Notes: generated by a model not told the origin, from the sequence alone. A stretch of 64,000 nucleotides of DNA from CAVORB01 sp963736235 (GCA_963736235.1 CAVTOR010000006.1:124001-188000); one strand, 5' to 3'; positions 9,609 to 19,618 are shown, counted from the stretch's first letter. Translations and numbers: made by a program.

Positions 9609-11177
9609 TCAGAAATGGGCCGCCACGGGCGCGGCGGCGCTCCCGATCTTGGACGCCGAGATCTGCTGTACAAGGTTCTGGATGCTGGCGTCCATCACCT
9701 CGACCAGCGGGGCGGGCCACAGGCCCAGGACCAGCACGGCCGCGGCCAGGGTGCCGAGAACCAGGAGCTCGCGGCCGTTGGCGTCCTGGAGACCGGCGAC
9801 GCCCTCGTTGGCCACCGGACCGAACACCACGCGCTTGACCATCCACAGCGTGTAGGCCGCGCCCAGGATCAGGGTCGTCGCCGCCAGGAAGGCGAACCAG
9901 AAGTCGGCGCGGAAGCTCGCCAGGATGACCATGAACTCGCCGACGAAGCCGGAGGTTCCGGGCAGTCCGGCGTTGGCCATGGCGAAGAACACCATCAGGG
10001 CGCCGAACACGGGCATGGTGTTCACCACCCCGCCGTAGTCGGCGATCTGGCGCGAGTGCAGGCGGTCGTAGAGCACGCCGACGCAAAGGAAGAGCGCGCC
10101 GGAGATGAAGCCGTGGGAGATCATCTGCACCATGCCGCCCGAGATGCCCATGACGGCCCCGCCCTCGACGTCGGAGCGGGCGAAGATGGTGAAGACGATG
10201 AAGAAGCCGAGGGTCACGAAGCCCATGTGGGCGATGGAGGAGTAGGCGATGAGCTTCTTCATGTCCTGCTGCACCAGGGCCACGAAGCCGATGTAGACCA
10301 CGGCGATCAGGGACATGGCGATGATCAGCGAGTCCAGGGTGGCGCTGGCGTCCGGGGTGATGGGCAGGCTGAAGCGCAGGAACCCGTAGCCGCCGATCTT
10401 GAGCATGATGGCGGCCAGGATCACCGAGCCGCCGGTGGGCGCCTCGACGTGCGCGTCCGGCAGCCAGGTGTGCACCGGCCACATGGGCACCTTGACCGCG
10501 AAGGCGAGCAGGAAGGCGATGAAGATCAGCACCTGCTCGGTCATGCCGAGCGGCAGGGCGTGGAAGCTCGGCAACCCGGGCGCGGAGGGCACGATCTCGA
10601 AGGTTCCCGACTGGAAGTACATGTAGATCAGGGCGACCAGCATGAACACCGAGCCGAAGAAGGTGTAGAGGAAGAACTTGATGGTGGCGTAGACCCGGTT
10701 GGGGCCGCCCCAGACGCCGATGATGAGAAACATCGGGATCAGCATGGCCTCCCAGAACACGTAGAAGAGGACGGCGTCGAGGGCCGAGAAGACCCCCACC
10801 ATCACCCCCTCCATGATCAGGAAGGCGGCCATGTACTGGGACGGCTTGTAGCTGATCACCTCCCAACCGGCGATGATCACCAGGATGGTCATGAAGGTGG
10901 TCAGCAGGATCAGCGGCATCGAGATGCCGTCGATCCCCAGGTAGTAGTAGACGTTGAAGGACGGGATCCAGGCCGTGTGCTCGACGAACTGCATCTGGGC
11001 GGTGGAGGTGTCGAAGCCGGTCCAGAGGCCGATGCTGACGATGAAGGTCAGCACCGCGAACGCCAGCGCTGTCCACTTGGACACGCCCGGCGCACGATCT
11101 CCGCTTGCAAGCACCGCGAGGCCCCCGATGATCGGGAGCCAGATGGTGAGCGTCAGAACTGGAATCGCGGATTGCAT
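9609..11177 (-). CDS. nuoM: NADH-quinone oxidoreductase subunit M
   Basis: 522 residues, ND4-type antiporter-like subunit. Conserved points: WEAMLIPMFLIIG (essential Glu), FAVKVPMWPVHTWLPDAHVEAPT, and KKLIAYSSIAHMGF. Frame and length are normal for the family. It lies between nuoL (22 bases upstream) and nuoN (12 bases downstream) and belongs to the proton-pumping membrane arm. Confidence 0.95.
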   Translation of the reverse strand: MQSAIPVLTLTIWLPIIGGLAVLASGDRAPGVSKWTALAFAVLTFIVSIGLWTGFDTSTAQMQFVEHTAWIPSFNVYYYLGIDGISMPLILLTTFMTILVIIAGWEVISYKPSQYMAAFLIMEGVMVGVFSALDAVLFYVFWEAMLIPMFLIIGVWGGPNRVYATIKFFLYTFFGSVFMLVALIYMYFQSGTFEIVPSAPGLPSFHALPLGMTEQVLIFIAFLLAFAVKVPMWPVHTWLPDAHVEAPTGGSVILAAIMLKIGGYGFLRFSLPITPDASATLDSLIIAMSLIAVVYIGFVALVQQDMKKLIAYSSIAHMGFVTLGFFIVFTIFARSDVEGGAVMGISGGMVQMISHGFISGALFLCVGVLYDRLHSRQIADYGGVVNTMPVFGALMVFFAMANAGLPGTSGFVGEFMVILASFRADFWFAFLAATTLILGAAYTLWMVKRVVFGPVANEGVAGLQDANGRELLVLGTLAAAVLVLGLWPAPLVEVMDASIQNLVQQISASKIGSAAAPVAAHF

Positions 11178-11199
11178 GCCTGTCCGTCTCCCACGGATG

Positions 11200-13203
11200 T
11201 CAGAGGACTACGAAGAGCGTCAGCAGGACCAGCAGGCCCAGGATCATGGCGATCGCGTAGTCGTACAGATACCCGGTCTGAATGTTTCGAGCCCGCTCCG
11301 AGAACCAACCGACGGCCTTGGCCGAGCCGTTGACGATCAGGCCGTCGATCAGGCCGCGGTCACCCGCGTTCCAGAACAGCCTGCCGATGCCGCGGCTGCC
11401 GCCCGCGAACAGCGCCTGGTTGAGCTCGTCGAAGCCGTACTTACGATCGAGGATGAAGTACAGCCAGTCGTACTTGATACGCAGGTATTGCTCGATCTGG
11501 GGCTTCTTGCCGAACAGGTACCAGAAGACGTAACCGGCCACGGCGAAGCCGGCGAGCGCGAGCCAGAAGGGCGCCGTCATGAGCCCGTGCAGCACGAAGG
11601 CGAGCTGGCCGTGGTAGTGCTCGCTCATGTGCCCGAGCACGTCGTGCTCGGGCGCCACATAGATCACGCCCCTGAACCAGTCGCCGAACAGGATCGGCTC
11701 CATGGTCAACCAGCCGATGAACACCGAGGGGATCGCCAGCAGCACCAGGGGCACCCAGACCACCGCGGGGGTCTCGTGCAGGTGGTGGCGCGTATGGTCG
11801 TCCATCCGCTCCTTGCCGTGGAACACCAGGAAGTAGAGGCGGAAGCTGTAGAGCGCGGTAACGAAGACGCCGATGGTCAGCAGCACCGAAGCATATCCCG
11901 AGCCCGCCGACATGGGACGCGCCCGACCGCCTCGATGATGGCGTCCTTCGAGAAGAATCCCGGAGAAGCCGGGGAAGCCGATGAGCGCCAGGGTGCCGAT
12001 CAGGAAGGTGATCCAGGTGATGGGCATGTACTTGCGCAGGCCGCCCATATTGCGGATGTCCTGGTCGTGGTGCATGGCGATGATCACCGAGCCCGCCGCC
12101 AGGAACAGCAGGGCCTTGAAGAAGGCATGGGTCATCAGGTGGAAGATGCCGGCGGCGTACGCCGAGGCGCCGAGCGCGGTCATCATGTAGCCGAGCTGAG
12201 ACAGGGTCGAGTAGGCCACCACCCGCTTGATGTCGTTCTGCACCAGGCCGATCAGCCCCATGAAGAAGGCGGTCGTCGCCCCGATCACCATGACGAAGCT
12301 GAGCGCGGTCTCGGAGAGCTCGTAGAGCGGCGACATGCGCGCGACCATGAAGATGCCCGCGGTGACCATGGTCGCGGCGTGGATCAGGGCGGAGATCGGC
12401 GTCGGGCCTTCCATGGAGTCGGGCAGCCACACGTGCAGCGGCACCTGGGCCGACTTGCCCATGGCGCCGATGAACAGAAGCACGCAGATCACGGTCATCA
12501 CCGACCAGGACGACTCGCCCCAGACCTGCATCTGGGCGTCCTGCATGGCGGGCGCGGCGGCGAACACCTGGGCGTAGTCCATGGAGTTGAAGTACATGGC
12601 GACAGCGGCGATGCCGAGGATGAATCCGAAGTCGCCCACCCGGTTGACCAGGAACGCCTTGAGGTTGGCGAAGATGGCCGACTCGCGCACCGACCAGAAG
12701 CCGATCAGCAGGTAGGAGACCAGGCCCACCGCCTCCCAGCCGAAGAACAGCTGGAGGAAGTTGTTGGACATGACCAGCATCAGCATCGAGAAGGTGAACA
12801 GCGAGATGTAGCTGAAGAAGCGCTGGTAGCTGTTCTTGCCCGCGAGCGAGTCCTTGGGCCAGTTGTGCTCGTCATCGGCCATGTAGCCGATGGTGTAGAT
12901 GTGCACCATGAGCGAGACGAAGGTGACAACGCCGATCATGAGCGCGGTGAGCTTGTCCACCAGGAAGCCGATCTGGAAGCTGATGCCGTCGCTCACCATC
13001 CAGGTGTAGACGGCTCCGTTGAACACCGGCTGATCGTCGACGACGAAGAGCTTGACCACGTACAGGGACAGCAGGCAGGAGATGCCTACCCCGATAATCG
13101 CGACCCAGTGCGCACCTGCCCGGCCGATCCTGGCCCCGAAGAGCCCCGCGATGATCGAGCCCACGAGCGGCGCGAGTACGATGGTCAGATAGATGTTTTC
13201 CAT
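11200..13203 (-). CDS. nuoL: NADH-quinone oxidoreductase subunit L (local double indel)
   Basis: 667 residues, ND5-type distal antiporter subunit with the long C-terminal lateral helix. Landmarks include GWEAVGLVSYLLIGFW, QVPLHVWLPDSMEGPTPISALIHAATMV and NDIKRVVAYSTLSQLGYM. Between about 11945 and 11915 the frame shifts and then returns: after GFPGFSG the neighbouring frame gives FFSKDAIIEAV, the expected NuoL sequence, so two compensating indels scramble about ten residues. That is likely sequence error. It starts 168 bases after nuoK, the largest gap in the operon, which contains a REP. Confidence 0.92.
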   Translation of the reverse strand: MENIYLTIVLAPLVGSIIAGLFGARIGRAGAHWVAIIGVGISCLLSLYVVKLFVVDDQPVFNGAVYTWMVSDGISFQIGFLVDKLTALMIGVVTFVSLMVHIYTIGYMADDEHNWPKDSLAGKNSYQRFFSYISLFTFSMLMLVMSNNFLQLFFGWEAVGLVSYLLIGFWSVRESAIFANLKAFLVNRVGDFGFILGIAAVAMYFNSMDYAQVFAAAPAMQDAQMQVWGESSWSVMTVICVLLFIGAMGKSAQVPLHVWLPDSMEGPTPISALIHAATMVTAGIFMVARMSPLYELSETALSFVMVIGATTAFFMGLIGLVQNDIKRVVAYSTLSQLGYMMTALGASAYAAGIFHLMTHAFFKALLFLAAGSVIIAMHHDQDIRNMGGLRKYMPITWITFLIGTLALIGFPGFSGILLEGRHHRGGRARPMSAGSGYASVLLTIGVFVTALYSFRLYFLVFHGKERMDDHTRHHLHETPAVVWVPLVLLAIPSVFIGWLTMEPILFGDWFRGVIYVAPEHDVLGHMSEHYHGQLAFVLHGLMTAPFWLALAGFAVAGYVFWYLFGKKPQIEQYLRIKYDWLYFILDRKYGFDELNQALFAGGSRGIGRLFWNAGDRGLIDGLIVNGSAKAVGWFSERARNIQTGYLYDYAIAMILGLLVLLTLFVVL

Positions 13204-13346
13204 ATCGATTCTATGGCTTATCGAGCCCGCGTTTGCATACTCGAATCAGGTTTCAAAGTCGCTGACACCCCTCCGCCGACCCCTTGCTGGCACCTGCGGC
13301 GCGGCTATCGGAGCACGCCGTTACCCAAGGGTCGGATCCCTCCAAC

Positions 13347-13375
13347 CGCCGGCGGCCTTCGGCCGACCGCCCTAC
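13347..13375 (-). repeat. GTAG-headed REP-like palindrome between nuoK and nuoL
   Basis: On the minus strand GTAGGGCGG leads into a GGCCGAAGGCC-centred hairpin. The TAG of the head is the nuoK stop codon. Such intra-operon hairpins can shield the 3' end of the upstream message; an effect here is inferred. Confidence 0.5.
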
Positions 13376-13677
13376 CCCTTCAAGGCATCCAGCTCCTGGA
13401 CATCGATGGTCTGTCGGCTGCGGAAAAGGACCACCAGGATCGCAAGCCCGATCGCCGCCTCGGCCGCCGCCACCGTCAGGATGAAGAAGACGAAGACCTG
13501 GCCGGCGGTGTCGCCAAGGAAGTGGGAGAAGGCGATGAAGTTCATGTTGACCGCCAGCAGCATGAGCTCGATGCACATCAGCAGGATGATCACGTTCTTC
13601 CGGTTGAGGAAGATCCCCGCGACGCTGATGGAGAACAGGATGCCCCCGAGCATCAGGTAATCGGATAGTGCGATCAT
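13372..13677 (-). CDS. nuoK: NADH-quinone oxidoreductase subunit K
   Basis: 101 residues, three hydrophobic helices, the usual NuoK size. Conserved membrane Glu residues sit in MCIELMLLAVN and AAAEAAIGLA, as needed for the proton path. The start codon overlaps the nuoJ stop (ATGA), fixing the start at 13677. Part of the membrane arm near the quinone module. Confidence 0.95.
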   Translation of the reverse strand: MIALSDYLMLGGILFSISVAGIFLNRKNVIILLMCIELMLLAVNMNFIAFSHFLGDTAGQVFVFFILTVAAAEAAIGLAILVVLFRSRQTIDVQELDALKG

Positions 13678-14327
13678 TCCGTCTCCCCCTCCGCATTCGC
13701 CGCCTGGGTCTTCGCGGCGACCGTCCTCGGCTCCGATGGCACGCTCACGATCCGCACCCGGTCCGGTCCCTTGCGAACGTAGACCTGGCGCGACGGGTCG
13801 ATGTACTTGTTGTCCGGACGGCGGCGCAAGGTCAAGCGGATGGCCGCGACGATGGCTACCAGCAGGATCACCGCGGCGATCTCGAAGGGGTACACGTACA
13901 CGGTGTAGAGCAGCATGCCGAGCTCTTCCGTGTTGCTGTAGTCCGCCGCCCGGGCCGCGGGCTTGGCGAACTGCTCCAGCCCGAAGTTGGCCGGCCCCTC
14001 GATGAGCAGGATCTCCGCCAGAAGGACCGCGGCAATCAGCAGCCCCAGCGGCAGGTGGCGTATGAACTGCGCCTTGAGCGCGGCCACCTCGATGTCCAGC
14101 ATCATGACCACGAACAGGAACAGGACCATCACCGCGCCGACATAAACCAGCACCAGGGTAATCGCCAGGAACTCGGCCTCCAGCAGCATCCACAGGCCCG
14201 CGCTCGCCACGAAGGCCAGCACCAGGTAGAGCACCGCGTGCACCGTGTTGCGCCGGGTGATCACCATGCCCGCCGCCGCCACCGTGATGGCGGCGAAGAC
14301 GTAGAAGAGAAACTTTTCGAAGCCCAT
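13674..14327 (-). CDS. nuoJ: NADH-quinone oxidoreductase subunit J
   Basis: 217 residues from the ATG at 14327 (MGFEKFLFYVFAA). Five hydrophobic segments; the VYVGAVMVLFLFVVMML segment is the pi-bulge helix typical of NuoJ/ND6. The C-terminal 50 residues are hydrophilic and somewhat longer than in E. coli. Coupled to nuoK by an overlapping ATGA. Confidence 0.94.
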   Translation of the reverse strand: MGFEKFLFYVFAAITVAAAGMVITRRNTVHAVLYLVLAFVASAGLWMLLEAEFLAITLVLVYVGAVMVLFLFVVMMLDIEVAALKAQFIRHLPLGLLIAAVLLAEILLIEGPANFGLEQFAKPAARAADYSNTEELGMLLYTVYVYPFEIAAVILLVAIVAAIRLTLRRRPDNKYIDPSRQVYVRKGPDRVRIVSVPSEPRTVAAKTQAANAEGETE

Positions 14328-14361
14328 GTGTCGTCCGTTGGTTAGGTCTGCAGTGACGGCG

Positions 14362-14854
14362 TCACCGGTACGGCGCATCCGCGGCGCGGGCGGCGGCGAT
14401 CTCGGCCTCGTACTCGTCGCCGATGGCGAGCAGCCGTTCCTTGGTCATGATGTGCTCGCCGCGCTCCTCGAAGTGGTACTCGTAGATGCCCGTCTCGACG
14501 ATGGAATCCACCGGGCAGGACTCCTCGCAGAAGCCGCAGTAGATGCACTTGAACAGATCGATGTCGTAGCGCGTCGTGCGCCGCGAGCCGTCGGCCCTGG
14601 GCTCCGCCTCGATGGTGATGGCGAGCGCCGGGCAGGTCGCCTCGCACAGCTTGCAGGCGATGCAGCGCTCCTCGCCGTTGGGGTAGCGCCGCAGGGCGTG
14701 CAGGCCACGGAAGCGCGGCGAGATCGGCGCCTTCTCCTCCGGATACTGCACGGTGAGCTTGCGTGCGGAACATATAGCGCCCGGTGACCCCGAGGCCGCG
14801 GAACAGCTCCAGCAGCATCAGGCTCCGCAGGTAATCGCGCATGGTTTGCAGCAT
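14362..14854 (-). CDS. nuoI: NADH-quinone oxidoreductase subunit I (one frameshift)
   Basis: Ferredoxin-like subunit carrying clusters N6a and N6b through CIACKLCEATCP and CIYCGFCEESCP. About 164 residues if an indel near 14765 is bridged: the N-terminal part (MRDYLRSLMLLELFRGLGVTGRYMF) is in one frame and the rest (RKLTVQYPEEKAP) in another. The ATG at 14854 is preferred because AAAGGAG lies 9 bases upstream. It relays electrons towards NuoB in the hydrophilic arm. The break is probably a sequence error. Confidence 0.92.
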
Positions 14855-14883
14855 CTGATCCAACTCCTTTCAGGACGCGTTGG

Positions 14884-15918
14884 TCACGCCGACCACCAGG
14901 GGGGCATCTTGTAGACGACCGCGAGCCCGACGACCAGGATCCAGACGATGGTGATGGGGATGAACACCTTCCAACCCAGACGCATGATCTGGTCGTAGCG
15001 GAAACGGGGGAAGGTGGCCCGGAACCAGAGGAACAGGAACATGAAGAAGAAGGTCTTCAGCAGCATCCAATGGAAGCCGTCGTCGAGCAGGAAGACCCCG
15101 TCCACCCACTCCTTCGGCAGCGGCGACAGCCAGCCGCCCAGGAACATCAGCGCCGACAGGGCCGAGATCAGGATCATGTTGGCGTACTCGGCGAGGAAGA
15201 AGACCGCGAAGGCCATGCCCGAGTACTCGACGTGGAAGCCCGCCACGATTTCCGATTCGCCCTCGGCAACGTCGAAGGGTGCGCGGTTGGTCTCGGCCAG
15301 GCCGGAGATGAAGTAAACGCCGAACAACGGCAGCAGGGGCAGCCAGAACCAGGTGAGCAGGCTCCCCTCCTGAGCGCGGACGATGTCGCCGAGATTGAGG
15401 CTGCCGGCGGCCACCAGCACGCCCACCAGGGCGAAGCCCATGGCGATCTCGTAGGCCACGATCTGGGCGGCGGAGCGCATGGCGCCCAGCAGGGCGTATT
15501 TGGAGTTGGAGGCCCAGCCGGCGATGATCACGCCGTACACGCCCAGTGAGGTGAGGGCCAGGATGTACAGCAGCCCGGCGTTGACGTCCGCCAGCACCAT
15601 GCCGTCGTCGAAGGGGAACACCGCCCAGGCCGCCAAGGCGGGGCCGATGGTGATCAGCGGCGCCATCAGGAACAGGACCGGATTGGCCTTGGTCGGGATG
15701 ACGATCTCCTTCATCATCAGCTTGACCGCATCCGCGATGGGCTGCAGCAGCCCGCGCCGGCCTACCCGGTTCGGCCCGATGCGGATCTGCATGTAGCCGA
15801 TGACCTTGCGCTCCGCATAGGTGTAATAGGCCACCAGGCCCATCAGCGGGGCGAGGATCACGACGATCTTCAGCAGGATCTGAATCACCGCCGGCAGGGA
15901 TTCCCAGAGCTCGATCAT
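14884..15918 (-). CDS. nuoH: NADH-quinone oxidoreductase subunit H
   Basis: 344 residues, about eight membrane helices. Quinone-site landmarks: TYAERKVIGYMQIRIGPNRVG, then GWASNSKYALLGAMRSAAQ and AETNRAPFDVAEGESEIVAGFHVEYSG, all diagnostic of NuoH/ND1. Intact frame. It links the peripheral and membrane arms and forms much of the quinone chamber. Confidence 0.96.
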   Translation of the reverse strand: MIELWESLPAVIQILLKIVVILAPLMGLVAYYTYAERKVIGYMQIRIGPNRVGRRGLLQPIADAVKLMMKEIVIPTKANPVLFLMAPLITIGPALAAWAVFPFDDGMVLADVNAGLLYILALTSLGVYGVIIAGWASNSKYALLGAMRSAAQIVAYEIAMGFALVGVLVAAGSLNLGDIVRAQEGSLLTWFWLPLLPLFGVYFISGLAETNRAPFDVAEGESEIVAGFHVEYSGMAFAVFFLAEYANMILISALSALMFLGGWLSPLPKEWVDGVFLLDDGFHWMLLKTFFFMFLFLWFRATFPRFRYDQIMRLGWKVFIPITIVWILVVGLAVVYKMPPWWSA

Positions 15919-15931
15919 GATCTTGTTCTGC

Positions 15932-18304
15932 TCACACCTTTTGGATCGTCACCGGGGCGATCTGCGCGCCGAGGACCTCGCTGCCCGCGACCGCCGCGGG
16001 GATGCGGGCACAGCCCGCGGGTACCCCGGAGTCCAGGCTCACCAGGGTCTGCACCGCCGCGCCGTTCTGCGCGACCTGGACCCGATCGCCGTCGGCGAGC
16101 TCCAGCTTGGCGGCCTCCTGCGGGTTCAGGTAGACCGCGAAGGCGCCAGTCGTGGGCGCGCGCTGCAGGGCCGGGGCACGGCGCACCAGTGAATCCGAGG
16201 CGTAGATGGGCACGTTGCCGATACGGAACAGCCCCTCCACGGCGGCTACCTGAGGTTGTACCTTGAGGTCCCCGCGCGGCTTGTTGTCCGGCTTGGCTCC
16301 CTCGCAATGGGCGCGAATCTCATCGAGCACCTGACTCGAATCCCGATAGTCGAAGCCCTCCAGCTCCAGCTGGTTGCCAAGCACGCGCAACACCTTCCAG
16401 CCGGGACGCGCCTCCCCCGGGGGCGCAACGGCGCCGCGGAAGCTCTGCCAGGTGACGTCCGCGTTGACGAAGGTCCCGGAGGTCTCGGCGAAGACCCCGA
16501 TCGGCAACATCAGATCAGCCACCGCTTCGAGGGAAGGACCGCGGAAAGCGGAGCAGGCGAGAACGAACTTGCCCTTGGCAAGCCACTTCATCGCCTGCGC
16601 GGGATCGTTCAAGTCTAACCCGGGCTCCAGACCCCAAAGGAGATAGGCCTTGCGGCGCGATGAGAGCATCTCCGCGGCGCTCGCGCCCGCGGTTTCGATC
16701 GGATGAGCGCCCGGCAGCGCGCTGGGAACCGCCCCGGTGAGGCAGGCCCCGACACTGTTGGCCGCCGCCGGCAGGTAACCGACCCTGGCATGGGCGGCCT
16801 CGGCGATGACCTGAGCCAGGGCCTTGAGCAGCGTATAGTCCGGGTGGGCGGCGGCCAGCCCGCCGAGCAGGATCAGGCCACGATAGTTCTTGCCGGCCTC
16901 CTTCAGGCGCTCGGCAGTCGCACCGTGATGCTGGTCGGGCGCGGCCCCTGCGATTAGATCCTTGATCGGGCCCGACCCCCGCTTGCCGAGTGCCTTGGCG
17001 ATCGCGGCCAGGTCCTTGAGCATGCCCGCCGGCGCATCGACGAATTGGGTGCTCGGGAAGGTGAGCGCGAGCTGGAGCGGGTTGACCAGGGCGACGTGCG
17101 CGCCGGCGAGAGCGGCCTTGCGGATACGGTGTGCCAGCAGGGGCTGCTCCTGACGGATATCCGCGCCGATCAGCAGTATCCCCTCCTGCGCCTCGAGGTC
17201 GGCGACCGGCACTCCCAGCCAGGGCAGGAGCGGATCGGAGGCGTCACCGCGAAAATCCTGCTGCCGGAGGCGGGAGTCGATATCCGAGCTGCCCAGGGCG
17301 CGCACCAGCTTCTGGGCCAGGTACATCTCCTCCAGGGTGGCGTTGGGGGCGATCAGTGCGCCGAGATCGCCACCGCTGGCCTTGAGCCCGTCGGCTGCCA
17401 GGGCGAGCGCGGTCTGCCAGTCGGTCGCCTGCCACTCCCCGTCCTGCTTCACCATGGGCTGCAGCAGGCGATCCTCGGAGGTCAGTCCCTCGTAGCTGAA
17501 GCGGTCGCGATCCGAGATCCAGGTCTCGTTCACCGCCTCGTTGTCCCGCGGGTGCACGCGCATGACCCGGTTGCCGCGCACGTGCAGGTGGATGTTCGAG
17601 CCGAGGCCGTCGTGGGGGGCGATGCCGTCGACCTGCGTCAGCTCCCAGGAGCGCGCCTTGAAGCGGAACGGCTTGGACGTCAGCGCCCCGACCGGGCACA
17701 GGTCGATGATGTTTCCCGAGAGCTCATGTGCCACCGTGTGCTCGACGAAGGTCCCGATGCGCATGTCCTCGCCGCGGCCGGTAGCGCCCAGCTCGCGTAT
17801 GCCGGCGATCTCCGCCCCGAAACGCACGCAACGGGTGCAATGGATGCAGCGAGTCATGTCGGTGGCGATCAGGGGACCGAGGTCCTCGTCCTTGACCACG
17901 CGCTTGCGCTCGGCGTAGCGCGACACGTCGCCGCCATAGCCTATGGCCACGTCCTGCAGCTCGCACTCCCCGCCCTGGTCGCAGATCGGGCAGTCGAGTG
18001 GATGATTGATGAGCAGGAACTCCATGGTTCCCTTCTGCGCCTCGAGCGCCTTGGGGGAGCGGGTCTGGACCTTCATGCCGTCGGCGACGGGGGTGGCGCA
18101 GGCCGGCAGCGGCTTGGGGAAGGGGCGACCGCCCTGCTCCGCCTCCACCAGGCACATCCGGCAGTTGGCGGCGATGGAGAGCTTCTGGTGATAACAGAAA
18201 CGGGGGATGCTGATGCCCTCGCGGTCGGCGACCTCGATGATCATCTCGCCGGGGACCGCCTCGCAGGGGCGGCCGTCGATCTCGATTGTGACCTTGTCCG
18301 TCAT
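15932..18304 (-). CDS. nuoG: NADH-quinone oxidoreductase subunit G
   Basis: 790 residues. N-terminal 2Fe-2S domain (CYHQ, CRMC, then a Cys in LPACATP), the 4Fe-4S motif CPICDQGGECELQD, the CIHCTRC motif, and a C-terminal molybdopterin-oxidoreductase-like region that binds no molybdenum in complex I. Its length is shorter than in E. coli but normal for many proteobacteria. Intact frame; 30 bases downstream of nuoF. It carries electrons from the NADH module to the Q module. Confidence 0.95.
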   Translation of the reverse strand: MTDKVTIEIDGRPCEAVPGEMIIEVADREGISIPRFCYHQKLSIAANCRMCLVEAEQGGRPFPKPLPACATPVADGMKVQTRSPKALEAQKGTMEFLLINHPLDCPICDQGGECELQDVAIGYGGDVSRYAERKRVVKDEDLGPLIATDMTRCIHCTRCVRFGAEIAGIRELGATGRGEDMRIGTFVEHTVAHELSGNIIDLCPVGALTSKPFRFKARSWELTQVDGIAPHDGLGSNIHLHVRGNRVMRVHPRDNEAVNETWISDRDRFSYEGLTSEDRLLQPMVKQDGEWQATDWQTALALAADGLKASGGDLGALIAPNATLEEMYLAQKLVRALGSSDIDSRLRQQDFRGDASDPLLPWLGVPVADLEAQEGILLIGADIRQEQPLLAHRIRKAALAGAHVALVNPLQLALTFPSTQFVDAPAGMLKDLAAIAKALGKRGSGPIKDLIAGAAPDQHHGATAERLKEAGKNYRGLILLGGLAAAHPDYTLLKALAQVIAEAAHARVGYLPAAANSVGACLTGAVPSALPGAHPIETAGASAAEMLSSRRKAYLLWGLEPGLDLNDPAQAMKWLAKGKFVLACSAFRGPSLEAVADLMLPIGVFAETSGTFVNADVTWQSFRGAVAPPGEARPGWKVLRVLGNQLELEGFDYRDSSQVLDEIRAHCEGAKPDNKPRGDLKVQPQVAAVEGLFRIGNVPIYASDSLVRRAPALQRAPTTGAFAVYLNPQEAAKLELADGDRVQVAQNGAAVQTLVSLDSGVPAGCARIPAAVAGSEVLGAQIAPVTIQKV

Positions 18305-18334
18305 TCTGGGTTTCTCAGTCCGAGGTCACCGCCG

Positions 18335-19618
18335 TCAGGCGGCCTCGACCAGGCTCCGGCCGTGCTCGACGTAATGCTCGAACTCGGGACGATAATGCTT
18401 GAGGAAACTCTGCACCGGCATCGCCGCGGCATCCCCGAGGGCGCAGATGGTGCGACCGCCGATGCGACCGGCCACGCCATCGAGCAGATCCAGGTCCTCC
18501 AGGCGCCCGTGCCCGTGCAGGATGCGGTGCAGCACCCGCGACAGCCAGCCGGTGCCCTCGCGACAGGGGGTGCACTGACCGCAGGACTCGGCCGCGTAGA
18601 AGTGCGCGAGGTTGGCGAGGACCTTGACCATGTCGGTGCCCTCGGCCATCACGATCACGGCGCCCGAGCCGAGCATGGAGCCGGCCTTGGCGATGGAGTC
18701 GTAGTCCATGTCCGTCTGCATCATGATCTCACCCGGCACCACGGGCACCGAGGAGCCGCCGGGGATCACCGCCTTGAGCCGCTTGCCGTCCTTCACGCCG
18801 CCGGCCATTTCCAGCAGGTCTTTGAACGGGGTCCCCAGCGGGACCTCGAAGTTGTTCGGCTTGTTGACGTGCCCGGTCACCGAGAACAGCTTGGGGCCGC
18901 CGTTGTTCGGCCGCCCCTGCTCAAGGAACCAGCGGCCGCCTTTCTCCAGGATCACCGGGACGGAGGCCAGGGACTCGGTGTTATTAATGGTCGTCGGCTT
19001 GCCGTACAGGCCCGCCTGCGCCGGGAACGGCGGCTTATAGCGCGGCTGGCCCTTCTTGCCCTCGATGGACTCCAGCAGCGCGGTCTCCTCACCGCAGATA
19101 TAGGCACCTGCACCGCAATGGGTGTAGAGGTCGAAATCGACGCCGGAGCCCTGTATGTCCTTGCCGATCAGGCCCGTCTCGTAGGCCTCGGTCAAGGCCG
19201 CTTCGAAGCGCTCGATGGGCTCGTAGAACTCGCCTCGGATGTAGTTGTAGCCAACCGTGGCGCCGATGCAGTATCCGGCGATCGCCATGCCCTCGATCAG
19301 CTGGTGGGGGTTGTAGCGCAGGATGTCCCGATCCTTGCAGGTGCCGGGCTCGCCCTCGTCGGAGTTGCAGACGATATACTTCTGACCAGGCGCGTTGCGG
19401 GGCATGAAGCTCCACTTGAGCCCGGTCGGGAATCCGGCGCCGCCGCGCCCCCGCAGGGCCGATTGCTTGAGCTCTTCGATGATGTTGGCGGGGTCCGGCT
19501 TGTCCTTGAGGATCTTCTCCCACTGCACGTAGCCGCCGACGCTGCGATAGGCCTCGAGGGTATGGGGCTGGTCCAGGTGCAGGGTGCGGAAGCAGACCGT
19601 GTTCTGATGCTCGACCAT
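18335..19618 (-). CDS. nuoF: NADH-quinone oxidoreductase subunit F
   Basis: 427 residues. FMN/NADH site: GRGGAGFPTGLKW and the GYNYIRGEFYEP region; 4Fe-4S cluster N3 cysteines in ESCGQCTPCREG and a later TICALGD. The start ATG at 19618 overlaps the nuoE stop by one base. This is the NADH-oxidising subunit of complex I. Confidence 0.96.
   Translation of the reverse strand: MVEHQNTVCFRTLHLDQPHTLEAYRSVGGYVQWEKILKDKPDPANIIEELKQSALRGRGGAGFPTGLKWSFMPRNAPGQKYIVCNSDEGEPGTCKDRDILRYNPHQLIEGMAIAGYCIGATVGYNYIRGEFYEPIERFEAALTEAYETGLIGKDIQGSGVDFDLYTHCGAGAYICGEETALLESIEGKKGQPRYKPPFPAQAGLYGKPTTINNTESLASVPVILEKGGRWFLEQGRPNNGGPKLFSVTGHVNKPNNFEVPLGTPFKDLLEMAGGVKDGKRLKAVIPGGSSVPVVPGEIMMQTDMDYDSIAKAGSMLGSGAVIVMAEGTDMVKVLANLAHFYAAESCGQCTPCREGTGWLSRVLHRILHGHGRLEDLDLLDGVAGRIGGRTICALGDAAAMPVQSFLKHYRPEFEHYVEHGRSLVEAA

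Noticed and set aside
8136..11333. A 1,065-codon open frame on the plus strand
   Set aside because: It lies antisense to nuoN and nuoM, is made of His/Gln/Asp/Gly-rich sequence typical of reverse-strand shadows in high-GC DNA, and has no domain.
10954..13668. A 904-codon open frame on the plus strand
   Set aside because: Antisense to nuoL and nuoK; same low-complexity shadow composition.
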